DNA from: Hygrophila difformis
Taxonomy: Eukaryota > Streptophyta > Magnoliopsida > Lamiales > Acanthaceae
Assembly (NCBI GenBank): GCA_030278955.1
Contig: JAOANR010000015.1
Coordinates: forward strand, 17,641,073 to 17,705,072
Direction: 5' to 3'
DNA length: 64,000 nucleotides
The translations under genes and the position numbers were made by a program. The notes beneath the pieces were generated by a model. The model saw only the letters and a list, made by a program, of their open reading frames with translations, ran no database searches and was not told where the DNA came from. Position 1 is the first letter of the stretch. Every line of letters starts with the position of its first letter. Shown piece after piece: positions 1-11,109 of this stretch.

Positions 1-177
1 AGCCACGAAGTAAGCATCCACAGCGGCATCAACGTCTTCGTGCGCATCCTCAAATTGATCCTCTCCAGGAGATTGATCGGCTGCGAGACGAGCGCGATAG
101 AGTGAATCATCAACTGCAAGGGGTTGAGCATCCACAACTTCATCAGGGTTAACATTGGAGCTGGAGAGAGACGCCAT
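1..177 (-). CDS. Extra (envelope-position) ORF of the Sirevirus, N-terminal 59 codons, partial
   Basis: A reading frame opens at the minus-strand ATG at 177-175 and stays open to the window edge. The start is serine-rich (M-A-S-L-S-S-S-N) and is followed by an acidic stretch rich in Asp, Glu and Ala. It lies about 200 bp downstream of the RNase H stop, where Sireviruses carry an additional ORF sometimes called envelope-like. No membrane segment or signal peptide is visible in this part. Its function is unknown and the C-terminal part is outside the window. Confidence 0.55.
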   Translation of the reverse strand, partial: MASLSSSNVNPDEVVDAQPLAVDDSLYRARLAADQSPGEDQFEDAHEDVDAAVDAYFVA

Positions 178-384
178 GGTGAGAGAAATTTCAAAAAACT
201 TCGAAAGAGGAAACGAGAGAGAACTTGCAGAGCCGACTGGGGAGAGAGAGAGTGGAGACGTGCGCAAGGAATGTGAGTGCACTGGAAACCGTCTCAATCG
301 GTTAAGACAACTCCCCCGGGCCTGGGCTTGGGCCAAAATAAATATTATCCAAGAAAAGCAGTGGCCCACCCGAGAAATAGCCCA

Positions 385-1860
385 TTAGTGAGAAAAACAG
401 AGGCCCAAACTGCGCCTCAAAAGCTCAAATCGAGAAGTATCCAAGTTCTTAGTAAGGATGTCCGCGAGTTGTTCCAACGACGAGAGATGCTGAATCTTAC
501 ACAGACCATCCTCGACTAAATTTCGGATGAAATGAAATCTGATGTCAATGTGTTTACTCCGATTGTGCTGCACTGGATTCCTGGAGATATTGATGGCACT
601 GGTATTATCACAGTGAATAAGGAAATCATCCAAGGAGATACCATAATCAAGAAGCATTTGTCGCATCCAAATCAACTGAGTACAGCAATGAGCAGCAGCT
701 ATATATTCGGCCTCCGCAGTAGACAAAGCAACAACATTTTGTTTATGTGAATACCAGCTGACCAAGTTCTGTCCGAGATAAAAGCAACCACCAGTGGTTG
801 ATTTTCGATCGTCGGAACAACCGGCCCAGTCAGAGTCTGTAGAGCCAATTAACTCAAGTGAACATCGTGTAGAGTACCAAAGACCAAGGCCAGAAGTTCC
901 CTTAATATATCGAAGAATCCTTTTTACAGCACGAAGGTGAGATTCTTTAGGATCAGATTGATATCGGGCACATACACCAACACTAAAAGAGATATCTGGA
1001 CGACTAGCAGTGAGATATAAGAGACTACCAATGATGATGCGATACATTTTCTGATTAACAGAAACCCCAGATTCATCTTTAGTAATCTTATCATGCTGTC
1101 CGAGGGGTGATCGAGCAATCTTGCAATCCTCCATTTTGAATTTCTGAAGCATGGTGCCAACATGCTTCTCTTGATTGAGGAAAATTTCATCAGAGGTTTG
1201 TTTAATCTGCAGCCCCAAGAAAAATGTGAGCTCTCCCATCATGCTCATCTCGAATTCAGTCTGCATAGAATGTACAAAAGCATCTCGAAGATCATAAGAG
1301 GTCGAGCCAAAAACAATATCATCCACGTAAATCTCTGCGACTAACAAATGGTTGTTAGTACATTGTACGAACAATGTCTTATCAACATTACCACGCACGT
1401 AGCCTTTGTTTAGGAGATATGTGGACAACCGTTCGTACCAGGCGCGAGGAGCCTATATAAGGCCATAAAGAGCACGCTTTACCTTATACACATGATCAGG
1501 ATGATCAGGACATTCAAATCCAATAGGCTGAGACACATAAATGTCCTCCTTGATATACCCATTCAAAAACGCAGTTTTGATGTCCATTTGATACAATTTA
1601 AAACCAAGAGAGCAAGAGATAGCAAGGAGTAACCTGACAGCCTCGATGCGAGCAACAAGGGCGAATGTCTCATCGTAGTCCAGACCCTCAATCTGTGTAA
1701 AGCCTTGGGCAACTAGACGAGCTTTGTTGCGGATGATCTTCCCATGCTCATGAATCTTGTTCCGAAAAACCCATTTAGTACCAATGACATTGACTCCGGT
1801 TGGTTGTTCCATAAACTCCCAAACATCATTGCGTTTGAATTGAAGCAACTCATCCTGCAT
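385..1860 (-). pseudogene. pol: Sirevirus reverse transcriptase and RNase H
   Basis: This is one reading frame broken by a single TAG at 1453-1455, just after the conserved A-L-Y-G-L motif of copia reverse transcriptase. The upstream half has the Q-M-D-I-K-T-A-F-L-N-G palm motif with the first catalytic Asp. The downstream half has Y-V-D-D, then RNase H with D-S-D-W-A-G, S-T-A-E-A-E-Y and H-C-D-N, ending with the usual C-terminal R-S-K-H-I-D and L-A-D-I-L-T-K motifs. A second nonsense codon, at 1903-1905, lies upstream in the same frame. The enzyme would copy element RNA into DNA and remove the RNA template. Confidence 0.9.
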
Positions 1861-1931
1861 TGCAGCTATCCAAAACTCATCTTGTAAAGCTTCATGAGCA
1901 TTCTAAGGTTCAATGGATGAAACAAAACAAC

Positions 1932-3794
1932 TCATAACATGAAAACACATATTTGCCAATTCAGAAATGTTAAGCTGATGACCTCGAGTTTGTCTAGGTC
2001 CAGAGGGATCACCAATAATATCATCTTTAGAATGATACTTAGGTGCTCGTGGACCACTCTTTGGACCTCTCCTTTTGGGAGAATCTGGAGCAGATGGTTG
2101 TTCACTCGTTGTGTCAACAACCGGATCAACTTCGTCAGAATCATAAACTTCAATAGGATCCGAGGGAGGAACACTTCAGGAGGAACACTAGCAGAGACAG
2201 GAGGAATAATCCGAATAGGATCATCATCATTATCATGAGGAGAAACAGAACCTGCAGAGGGATTAGCATCATCAAAAACAACATTGATAGTTTCAATAAC
2301 CTTTGAAGTCCTCTTCAAATAGACACGGTAAGCTCTCGAATCTACTGAATACCCCAAGAAAATAGCTTCATCAGATTTAGAATCAAACTTTCTGATATTA
2401 GTTCGATCCTTCAAAGCATAACATACACTCCCAAAGACATGAAGGTGAGAAATGTTTGGAGTCTTTCCTCTCCAGATTTCATATGGAGTAGTGGTAGTCT
2501 CAGGACGCATGTACACACGGTTAATGATGTAGCATGAGATATTGACGGCTTCAGCCCAAAAACGCTTCCCTAGATTGCTATCATGGAGCAGAGAACGAGC
2601 CATCTCTTGTAAAGTACGATTCTTTCTCTCAACCACACCATTCTGTTGTGGGGTATGAGGAGCTGAATATTCATAAGCAATACCAAGGTTGTTGCAGAGT
2701 TGTGCAAACAACTGATTCTCAAACTCTTTCCCATGATCAGATCGGATACGACCTATTTTGAGATCCTTTTCAGCCATGATCCTTAAAGATAGCTTAGAAA
2801 ACACTGAAACAGCCTCATCTTTGGACTTTAAGAAATCAACCCAAGTGTAACGGGAAAAATCATCAACGCATACAAATATGTACCTCTTACCACCAAGGCT
2901 TGGAACTTCTGTTGGTCCCATCAAGTCCATGTGCAACAACTCAAGACACCTTGTAGTCTGAATAGTATCCACTACTTTGTGAGAGGAGTGAACTTGTTTA
3001 CCCTTAGCACAAGCACCACAATCTGTCTTGTCTATGCTCCGTAGTTTGGGCAACCCTCGAACAACGCCAGACTTGCTAAGTTGAATGAGAGATTTATGGT
3101 TCATGTGCCCACATCTTTGATGCCATAGCTTTGCAGTTTCAACCTGTGACATAAAAGCTGATTCCACGGCAGGCTTTAAGACATAGCAGTTGTTAGAAGA
3201 TCGAACTCCTTTAATAACACAATTATAAGCAGGGTCAGTAACCATACAATCTTCATCAGTGAAACCAACAAAGAACTTTTCATCACAAAGTTGACTTATG
3301 GAAATAAGGTTTGTAGATAAATCAGCAACATAATAGACAGTAGTCAGAAAACCCATATTTGCACCTTTTGCTTTCCCATAACCACAGATCTTACTACGAG
3401 CTCCATTTCCATATAGTACTTCCCCACAGTCAGACTCCACATAATCAATGAGAAAATCTTTCTTACCAGTCATATGTCGAGAGCAACCACTGTCAAAATA
3501 CCACTTGCCGTCATTAGGTCCTTTCTGAGCGGAGAGTACAACTAAGCACTTCTTAGGTACAATCTTGGACTTGGGAATCCACATCATGGTGAGTTTGACC
3601 TGTTTCTGTAGTTCAAGGGATGGCCAGACAACCGGTCGACCACCAAGAAGATCTTTGGTAAGTTTTTGACAGAATTGGACAGGATGACCTTGGAATTTAC
3701 AATAAGGGCAGTCTTTGCTCTTCTTAGGGGACTCTGTATGATCAAGTTTCTCAGGTTCTTTGGAAATACTGGATTCAAGGGTACCTGCACGCAC
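1932..3794 (-). pseudogene. pol: Sirevirus protease and integrase
   Basis: Near the start is a C-X2-C-X4-H-X4-C knuckle (C-P-Y-C-K-F-Q-G-H). The aspartic protease motif follows (W-Y-F-D-S-G-C-S-R-H-M-T), then the H-H-C-C integrase zinc domain and the catalytic core with Asp (H-M-D-L), Asp (R-S-D-H-G) and Glu (V-V-E-R-K). The last 80 or so residues are out of frame: a frameshift near 2165-2175 leaves the Pro/Ser-rich linker to reverse transcriptase, which continues in another frame. The N-terminal side is also shifted relative to gag near 3840-3860. Confidence 0.88.
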
Positions 3795-3848
3795 AAAAGT
3801 AGGTGCAGATTTCTTGTTAGACTGAGTATTGCAATTGTAGCCAATACC

Positions 3849-5337
3849 TTCTCTATTTGATGGTGATTCCCTTGAGTGATAATCTCATCCAACTTGTTTT
3901 TGCCTTTAACCATGTTATCTAGCCTTTGGGTCTTGGCAAGTAGAGCAGCATTCTCCTCCAATAGGGTATCCCTCTCAGTAGAAACAGTAGTCAAGGATTG
4001 CTTAAGTCCAAGGATTTCAGCATCCTTTTCATCAATAAGAATCAATAAGTCTCCCTTCTGACTAAGCAACTTTTTATTCTCTGCAACAGCACATGCATGA
4101 TCCTCTTTAATCATTTCATAAGCAGCAAGAACTTCATCAGGATCATATTGACTAGCTTCACTGTCGGATTCATGAGACTCTATGTCAGACAGATGTTTGT
4201 ACAGAGTGTCATCGGGTGTCAGAACAACATCTTTCACAGTAAAGCTATCATCTCCTCATCTTCGCTGTCACCTTCCTCCTCCTTGGAAGTTGTACTGATC
4301 TCATCATCACTTAAGGTAGCTTGAAGAGCTTTTCCAACCCTTCTCTTTGCAGTGGGACATTTAGATGCCTTATGGCCAACACCTACACAATCATAACACT
4401 TTAAGCTCTTGAAAGTATCGGGTAGATCCAGCTTCTTATAACTCTTCCTCTTGTCATAGGAACCATCTGACTTGTTCTTGGAAGGTTGTTCACGGGATGA
4501 TGGAACACCGCGCTGATAACGACCTTTATCATCTCTCTTCTAATTCAGCTTCTTGGCTCTCTTATCCTGTAACATCCTTGCCAACTTCTTGGTTAAATAA
4601 GCCTTTTCTTCATTGTCGATGCACTGAATCTCATCTTCAACTTTAAAGGCCAGATTGCGAGTAGGCTCTTCTTCTAAATAGTTCATCTCGAATGTCTGAA
4701 GTGAACCAACAAAGGCTTCAATCGTAAATGTCTTGGTCTTCTCCAACTCTTCTAGAGTAGAAACCTTCGATTGATACTTCCGAGTGACCGTTCTCAGCAT
4801 CTTACGAACCAGCTTTGCATTATCATACTTTAACCCAAAAGACTGTGCCTCATTGACCAATTTCTTGAACCGAGCATGATAAGCAGCAATATTCTCATCC
4901 TCTTGCATCCGAATGCTATCAAAGGCAAATTCAATTCTTTGAAGTTTCAGGGCTTGCACATCAGAAGATCCTTCATAAGCTGCTTCCAAAGCAGTCCAGG
5001 CTTCATGAGCTGTCTCACAATTTGAGATTATGTGATATTGTGACTCATCCACAGCATTGAACAAACAATTTAAAGCAGTGTTGTTCCCTTGTTCCTTGTT
5101 CTTCTGAGCAGCAGACATTTCTTCTTGAGTAGCAGGAACAAAAGTAGTAATAGCAGCAGAGGTTTCAGTAGCAGGCGTGCGGACCTCTTTCATAGGTTGT
5201 TCCCAGGGTGTTAGAACAGCATTCCAGACATCTACACCAGTATGCTTAAGAAATATTCTCATTCGGTTCTTCCAGAATGGATAGTTCGAACCATCAAACA
5301 GAGGAGGTCGCGAAACAGAGCCACCTTTTCTATTCAT
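3849..5337 (-). pseudogene. gag: Sirevirus gag (UBN2-type capsid, zinc knuckle, coiled coil)
   Basis: The frame starts at the ATG at 5337. The first 265 codons match the UBN2/copia gag pattern (P-P-L-F-D-G-S-N-Y-P-F-W near residue 12, then the E-A-W-T-A-L-E region). A TAG at 4540-4542 interrupts the frame. Beyond it, the same frame carries a C-X2-C-X4-H-X4-C zinc knuckle near 4350-4400, followed by an acidic Ser/Glu stretch. A frameshift near 4245 leads into a 200-residue segment with heptad-like Leu and Glu spacing, probably a coiled coil. The first ATG lies about 35 bp inside the primer-binding site. Confidence 0.85.
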
Positions 5338-5370
5338 ATTGGACCGGACTCAGCTAAACGTTAGAGCCCT

Positions 5371-5383
5371 GCTCTGATACCAA
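5371..5383 (-). other. Primer-binding site, initiator Met tRNA
   Basis: Reading on the minus strand the site is TTGGTATCAGAGC. It is complementary to the 3' end of plant initiator methionine tRNA and lies two bases inside the LTR edge, as usual for Ty1/copia elements. Confidence 0.85.
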
Positions 5384-5384
5384 T

Positions 5385-6226
5385 TGACAGGCCCAAGTAA
5401 TAGATAAAACCCTGTAAGCGTTGTTTGAGCGATGTCTCAACAACCTACAAATCACAACCAGAGGCAGACACAAACAGAGTGCGGAAAAATAAACAAGAAC
5501 ACAAGAGTTTGGTCACTCAGTTCGATCCACTGATCTACATCTGGGGGCTTCAAGCCAGGTATTCACTAAATCTCCACCAAACAGATTGAACAAGAGTCAA
5601 TCACACCCTACACACCCTTACATTCCAGTGAACTCTCCTATCTACCCAAATAGACTAGAAGAACACATGGGAGCTTCAACTATCTACCCAAATGCACTCA
5701 ATTCACTAGCAGGTGTTAAGATGGTGTTTGTGGAATCTAGCTACTTAAACAGATTGAGCTCAATGGTGCTAAAACACCTACACTATACACAGATTGTGTT
5801 TACAAAAGATATATCAAGAAATGTTTAAACACAATCCCAAAATCCCATAGAAATGTAGGAGACACAACAACTAAAATTTATACCAGCAGTAGAATGGTTG
5901 TTGGTGTCTTCTAGCAACAACGAATTGCAGGGGATTTCTTCAGCAGCTCCAGAATGCCATAATCACAGCTGAGAATTCTGCAAATGCTCTGTAAATGGAG
6001 CTGTGATTGCGGCTACAAGATGCTTAAACCCCTCTTGGATGAAGACAGGTATTTATATGGGTTTTAAGGCCCATCTAAAACCCTCTAAGGCCTGCTAGGG
6101 GAAATGCCACGTCATTGTACTTTTCTGTACTTTTACCAGTGAAGAGAAAAGACGTTGTTGGCATGATGTTCCAACAACAACGAATATAGCGAACATCTTC
6201 ACAATACTAAAAAAATATCCCTAACA
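5385..6226 (-). repeat. 5' LTR of the Sirevirus
   Basis: The repeat has TG...CA termini: minus-strand TGTTAGGG at 6226 and ...CTGTCA ending at 5385, next to the primer site. The length is about 842 bp. The right edge is inferred from the TG terminus only, because the second LTR is outside the window. The bases that follow (GAAAT at 6227) are a candidate target duplication that cannot be checked here. The short ORF at 5586-5828 within it is not considered real. Confidence 0.75.
6049..6059 (-). promoter_or_regulatory. Candidate TATA box of the Sirevirus LTR
   Basis: The minus-strand sequence CATATAAATAC lies about 170 bp inside the LTR, in the position expected for the U3 promoter driving minus-strand transcription through gag-pol. 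Confidence 0.45.
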
Positions 6227-6333
6227 GAAATATAAAAAAGAAAATAAAATAAAATTAAAAAGGAACAGATTTTTTAGCCAAAAAAGAGGAACATATCTCA
6301 AAGAAAAAGAAAAAGAAAAATTAAAAAAAATAA

Positions 6334-6512
6334 TTGGGATTGCGGGGTGAACAGTACCCCGCAATCTTTTGTGTGGCACTGTACAAAACGCCATTTATTG
6401 AGGTATCGATTGCGTTTTGTGGGCTGGCGTTGGAGCCACCGCCACACAATTAATGCCGTTTCCCGCAATTTTAGAGTGTGCGTTGAAGACGCTCTTGGTA
6501 CACTAAATGTGA
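6334..6512. repeat. Possible MITE or foldback insertion
   Basis: This short GC-richer block stands out from AT-rich surroundings. It begins with a perfect 11-bp inverted repeat (GATTGCGGGGT at 6338-6348 and its complement at 6356-6366) and ends with GTGCGTTGAAGACGCTC, which resembles the ends of some plant hAT or Mutator MITEs. I could not find clear terminal inverted repeats or a target duplication, so the borders are approximate. It interrupts sequence that otherwise belongs to Athila-type copy A. Confidence 0.3.
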
Positions 6513-6589
6513 ATTAATTGATAACTACCCGAATTATTTAATATAATATGCACAAGGTATTTTTTGTTTTTTTAAATAATATATATAAT

Positions 6590-6860
6590 AAATTATTTTG
6601 ACTTGCAAAAATTTAGGTTGGATTAATTTTGTGCTTCTGAAAATTATTCCGGATCTTAAATTTCTTTAAATTCCGGATATAGTTTTCGGTCAATTATGGA
6701 ACTAATCCAACCGGGAACCTATTTTGACCTTTATTTTTTTTTTTGGTGGCTCCATAATTCCTGCAAGCAAAATATCCAAATTTATTAGGTTTTCCCTTCA
6801 AATCAACATCCTCACATTTAGAGTCTTAGTACTCTAAATGTTTAATTGATTTGAGGGTAC
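6590..6860 (-). other. Post-pol segment of copy A with stem-loop box and mini-ORF
   Basis: On the minus strand this aligns with 52295-52640 of copy B: a stem-loop (6831-6840 with 6814-6823), the ATCAACATCCTCACATTT box complement (6802-6819), a splice-acceptor-like tract ending TTGCTTGCAG, and a 17-codon ORF beginning M-E-P-P-K-K-K and ending G-S-R-L-D. The match between two opposite-strand copies shows that this block is a genuine part of the family. Confidence 0.6.
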
Positions 6861-6941
6861 TTCTCTGTTCTGATATATGTACACATAACTAATTACGAGT
6901 AATCAAGAGTATAATTTTCTTAATAAAACGGCGCTGCATCC

Positions 6942-6959
6942 TCCCCGGCAACGGCGCCA
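6942..6959 (-). other. Primer-binding site, Asp tRNA (copy A)
   Basis: The minus strand reads TGGCGCCGTTGCCGGGGA, directly next to the LTR edge. It is complementary to the 3' end of plant tRNA-Asp, the primer typical of Athila/Tat Ty3/gypsy elements. Confidence 0.85.
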
Positions 6960-9310
6960 TGAAACTTTTGACAATTTCCTACACGGGTATTTTTAAGAAA
7001 ATAATAATTTATCCCGGTTTGATTTTATTTAACAAAACCAATTTATGATGATAGAGTTCGGATTAGGGATATATTTATAAGTTACGACGTTTTTATTACT
7101 CGTGTTAAGAAACTGTGGCCCAAAAGCGCAAGGTGTCAAAAATTGCAGTAATTTATAGTAAGACCGGATCGTTCACTGGAGGATGTGCGATAGAAGCATG
7201 GCCTACGTCGTTTTATAAGATTTTCCACTCGTATTACTCGATTCAAGTTTGGTTTGAAAGCTAACACTACTTGACATAATTTAGACTAAGCTATTAAAGC
7301 AACTAAAATTAATCTACAAAGCATATTAAAGCTATTCTAAAAAGCAAATAAATTTATTCTAATAAAGAATTAAATTTGATCTAAGAAAGCTATTAAAATT
7401 ATTCTAAGAAAGCAGATAAAATTATACTACACTGTCTACCATTAATTCTAGAAAGCAGATAAAGGGCGGCAGAAGGGACATGAAGAAAAGAATAAAAATT
7501 GGACAAGATCCAGATGAAACACAGTTAAACTTCCATTTTGTTACACAAATCTTTGTTTGGGATAATCCGTTCAGTCAGCTAACCCTCATGCTCTCTATAC
7601 TCTGTTCCCTTTAACAGACAAGTACTTACAGTAGGAATTTACATGCTCTTAAGACAACAAAATTCAAGATACCTGAGACTCATAACTACCTTACATGTAC
7701 TTTGCAAGGTATATTATTCATCTGTGATGGACAAGCAACACCTGACACCTCATTGACTGAGATACCAAGTACTCTCATCATTCCCACTGTCACACCCATA
7801 GATTTAACTAAAGCCTCAAACCTTTCCATAACGCTCAAACCTTATAATAGGTTAGAACCCTCTCAACACATCCGAGTGAGCTCTATAAAAGCATTTTAAA
7901 GAAAGCAGTAAAGAAAGCTATAAAGAATGCATTTAAAATCCCTATCACTCGGAAGTTTCAAAAAGCTTCACCCCCTTAGTATAAGAGAGCCCCAAATCTT
8001 GGTGACCGAATGCAGATCCAGAATTCCCGAACACCCGCAAGCCTCTTGCAGTGCTTACGGACATCCGGTTGGTTATGAGATACAAACTAAATGAAATAGA
8101 CTAATAAATTAGTTTGTTCCGGATGTACTTACTCTCAACTCCAATTTAGGCTTTGGCGGAAGAGAATAGTAGTTGAAAGAATACTCAACCCTACCTTAGA
8201 AATTACCAATGCCCATATGTTGTTCCTCTAGTATTATTTATCACATCTCCTCTGAATCCATGTTGACACTGATTTAATGTAATATTTAATATTAGATTTC
8301 CAACACACAGTAATTTTGGAAAATATTTTGATGATGAAAAGAATTCCCTATAAGACAAGTACTATACTCTCATTTAAAACACACATATCCTTTCAGTCTA
8401 GAAAATACCTAATCGCTGACTTTGTTTCTAAATTCCCAAAATCAAACCCGGTCGGATATGAGTTAGACATAACTGTGGAATTTATCCCTTACTTAGATCT
8501 GGATTTTATAAATGAATTTTTGTTGGAAATTTATTATGCAATATCTTATTTAAATCAAGACTTCTATGTCCAAGGGAAGGATCCCAAAATAAATTGACCA
8601 TAATATTTACATAATAATATCATGCATAATTTAATATAAAAAGATAAAATAAAATATCCCAAAATATATGGTGTGATTAGACAGAATTTGTTACACAAAT
8701 GTGAAATAGCCTGAGATAAGAGGAGTTCAAAAGAACATTTTGTTTTTGGCTAAAAAGATGGCGAAATGATTAGGTGGACTGCAAACATCTGTTGTCCAAT
8801 TTCCCTTTCATTTGGGTGGGATGACTTTTATACAGTAGAATAATCTTGATTGACAGTGTGGTCGCTGTCATTCAGATCTCTACTATCTGAGAAGTTGAGT
8901 AAAAACCTACATATTCTTTTACTGTATTAATTACTAGACGATATTGACCGATATCATTTAGTGTTGGTACAGTTCCAGATGTGGGTTTGAAATTAAGGTA
9001 AAGAAAAGAAAACTGTATCCAACTAGAAGCTGGCTGAATGACTATATCTCTGTAGAGAGACCTTTCGCCGTAGTTTCCACCAGACTCCAATTAGACGATG
9101 CAAAATAACAAGCAGTAATTAATACACAAAAGACGAGCTAATCGTATCTCCGTGAAAGAGACCTTTCGCCAACATTGGTCTGTTATATCCCTTATTGCTT
9201 ATTTCATGCAGTCACAGGTAAAGACCAAAATAATACTCTATTAAGAAAATGTTTTTGGGATTTTAATAAAATAAAAATAACCTTGTATGAGAGAATTGGT
9301 TTCTCATGCA
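6960..9310 (-). repeat. Athila-type LTR, copy A
   Basis: The left edge (TGAAACTTTT...) abuts the tRNA-Asp primer site. Sequence throughout matches the reverse complement of copy B (17564-17982 plus 29142-30966) and of copy C (62203-64000). The outer edge is placed at 9310, where the minus strand starts TGCATGAG inside an imperfect inverted repeat; that edge is approximate. The length is about 2.35 kb. Short ORFs inside (for example 7702-7899, 8316-8597 and 8872-9090) are not conserved as proteins and are ignored. Confidence 0.75.
7148..7160 (-). promoter_or_regulatory. Candidate TATA box of Athila-type LTR copy A
   Basis: The minus strand reads TACTATAAAT. The same block is present in copies B (30771-30780) and C (near 62615), about 190 bp from the primer-side edge of the LTR. 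Confidence 0.45.
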
Positions 9311-9612
9311 AGGTATAGAATTTATTCCATAATTACTACTCTTTATGTTCTAAACAATCTTTCATCCCATATTAATTACAGTCCAGAATGTACATTTAAA
9401 ATCTAAGAGTTTAATTTAATTTAAATTTTTTTTTTTGTAGAAAATTCTTTTAATGAAATTGAACAAAAATCTTTATATCAAAATAATCATTGATTGAGAT
9501 AATTGAATTTCAACCTCAAAATATTGATATAAAGGTTCACTTAATTAAGAGGGAGAAATGGAGAATGGAAAATTTGGCAAAAAGTGTACATTCATGTCGC
9601 AAGATAGATGTT
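9311..9612. other. AT-rich spacer, no feature recognised
   Basis: The sequence has long T and A runs and no ORF of note. It flanks the outer edge of LTR copy A and may be the target of that insertion. Confidence 0.5.
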
Positions 9613-10021
9613 ACGTCGTGAACCTAGGTTCACGACGTGAGGCTTGCGACGTATAGGTGGGCATAAGAAATATTTGAAGTTTTGGAAATAATAAGGGTCA
9701 CGTAGCAAGACTAAAAATTACGTAGTGAACCTAGGTTCACGACGTGAGTCTTGCGACGGGGAGGTGAGAATTGGGTCTTATGTTGCAATGGGTAAAAAAT
9801 TACGTCGTGATCATAGGATCACGACGTGCGGGTTGCGACGTAAGGGTTTATAAAAATTTTGCTAAAGTTTTGGTCCACACGTCGCGTGGCTATAAATTAC
9901 GTCGTGAACCTAGGTTCACGACGTGAGGCTTGCGACGTGGGAATTTTATAAAATTTTGAAGTGATTTGGGTCTTACATCGTAATGCAAAAAATTTCATCG
10001 TGATCCGTGGGATCACAACGT
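9613..10021. repeat. Array of 26-bp palindromes at roughly 95-bp spacing
   Basis: Five copies begin at 9613, 9720, 9802, 9899 and 9996. Each has arms ACGTCGTGA and TCACGACGT around a variable core; copies at 9613 and 9899 are perfect palindromes with arms ACGTCGTGAACC and GGTTCACGACGT. Three copies are followed by a CTTGCGAC or GTTGCGAC motif. Such arrays are typical of subterminal regions of DNA transposons, but no terminal repeats were found. Related sequence resumes after the CACTA insertion near 11496-11522. Confidence 0.65.
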
Positions 10022-10044
10022 GAGTATTACATTGCAACCCTTGG

Positions 10045-11077
10045 CCCTACAAGAAAAAACCCAATTACCGACCCCAATTCCCGACCGCCAAGTCCGGATC
10101 GGATTTACGGATCACATTACCGACCCCAAAATGGGGACGGTAATATTTAGCTGTTATTGGGACCCAGGGCATTCGACAAGCAAAACGCCGACCACAATAA
10201 ATGTGGTCGGCGTTACCGACCCCATTACCGACCCCGGGGTCGGTAACAATTACCCACCCCATTACCGAGCCCAATTGGGGTCTGTAATTTTTTTCCATTT
10301 TTTTTATTTTTATGGTATTACCGACCCCAATTGGGATCGGTGGGTAGGTTTTTTCCATTTTATTTTTATATTTATGATATTACCGACCCCATTACTGACC
10401 CCCAATTGGGGTCAGTAGTTGTTTTCCATTTTATTTTTATTTTTATGATATTACCGACCCCACTACCGATCCCCAATTGGGGTCGGTAGTTTTTTTCCAA
10501 TTTTTTTAAAATTTTAATTATTTTTTCCATTTTTATTATTTATTTAATATTTTTATTAAATATTATTTATTATTTTTATAATTTAATTATTTATTTGTTT
10601 GAGTCATTTATTTATTTATTTATAATTTATTTATTTTTTTAATTATTTATCTTAATTACTGAATTTCATAACTTATTTAATTACTTTTATTTTTAATTTT
10701 AACTTCCTAGTATTTTTATTAAAAATAATTTATGTTATTACTTATATATATATATATTCAATTTTTAATGATTTTATTATTTTATTTAATTCATGAATTT
10801 CAATCTTTTGATTTAATTAATTTTATTTTATGTTTTATTTAATTAATAAATTATTTATTATTTAATTAATATAATTTGAGTTTTTATTTTAAATTTCAAT
10901 TTAGTTACTAATTTACATATTTTTATTTATATATGTAATTATATATGTTATATATAAAGTTTTACATATGATGACATGAAATCCAAGATACCCGGATAAC
11001 ACACGCGCAAGCGTGAGACTTCCCCACCAGGGTTCGAGCTCTCCCTTCAACATATCTCAAAACATATTTGGGAAGGC

Positions 11078-11109
<32 letters not shown>

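Larger units (their letters stand above)
1..6226 (-). mobile_element. Ty1/copia retrotransposon, Sirevirus lineage (left end outside window)
   Basis: Reading on the minus strand, the order is LTR (6226-5385), primer site, gag, protease, integrase, reverse transcriptase, RNase H, then a further ORF that runs off base 1. Integrase before reverse transcriptase is the Ty1/copia order. A second Cys-His knuckle before the protease and an extra ORF after RNase H point to the Sirevirus (SIRE/Maximus) lineage. The 3' LTR is not in the window. Coding parts carry at least two frameshifts between gag and protease, one near 2170, and nonsense codons at 4540-4542, 1903-1905 and 1453-1455, so this copy cannot make its own proteins. 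It lies within the interior of the minus-strand Athila-type copy A. Confidence 0.9.
6227..9310 (-). mobile_element. Athila-type LTR retrotransposon copy A, interior deletion derivative (partial)
   Basis: On the minus strand this reads: LTR (9310-6960), tRNA-Asp primer site, about 90 bp of leader matching the leader of copy B, then directly the post-pol sequence found at 52300-52640 in copy B. Gag and pol are missing between these points. The element continues left into the Sirevirus insertion, and its far LTR is outside the window. Confidence 0.65.
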
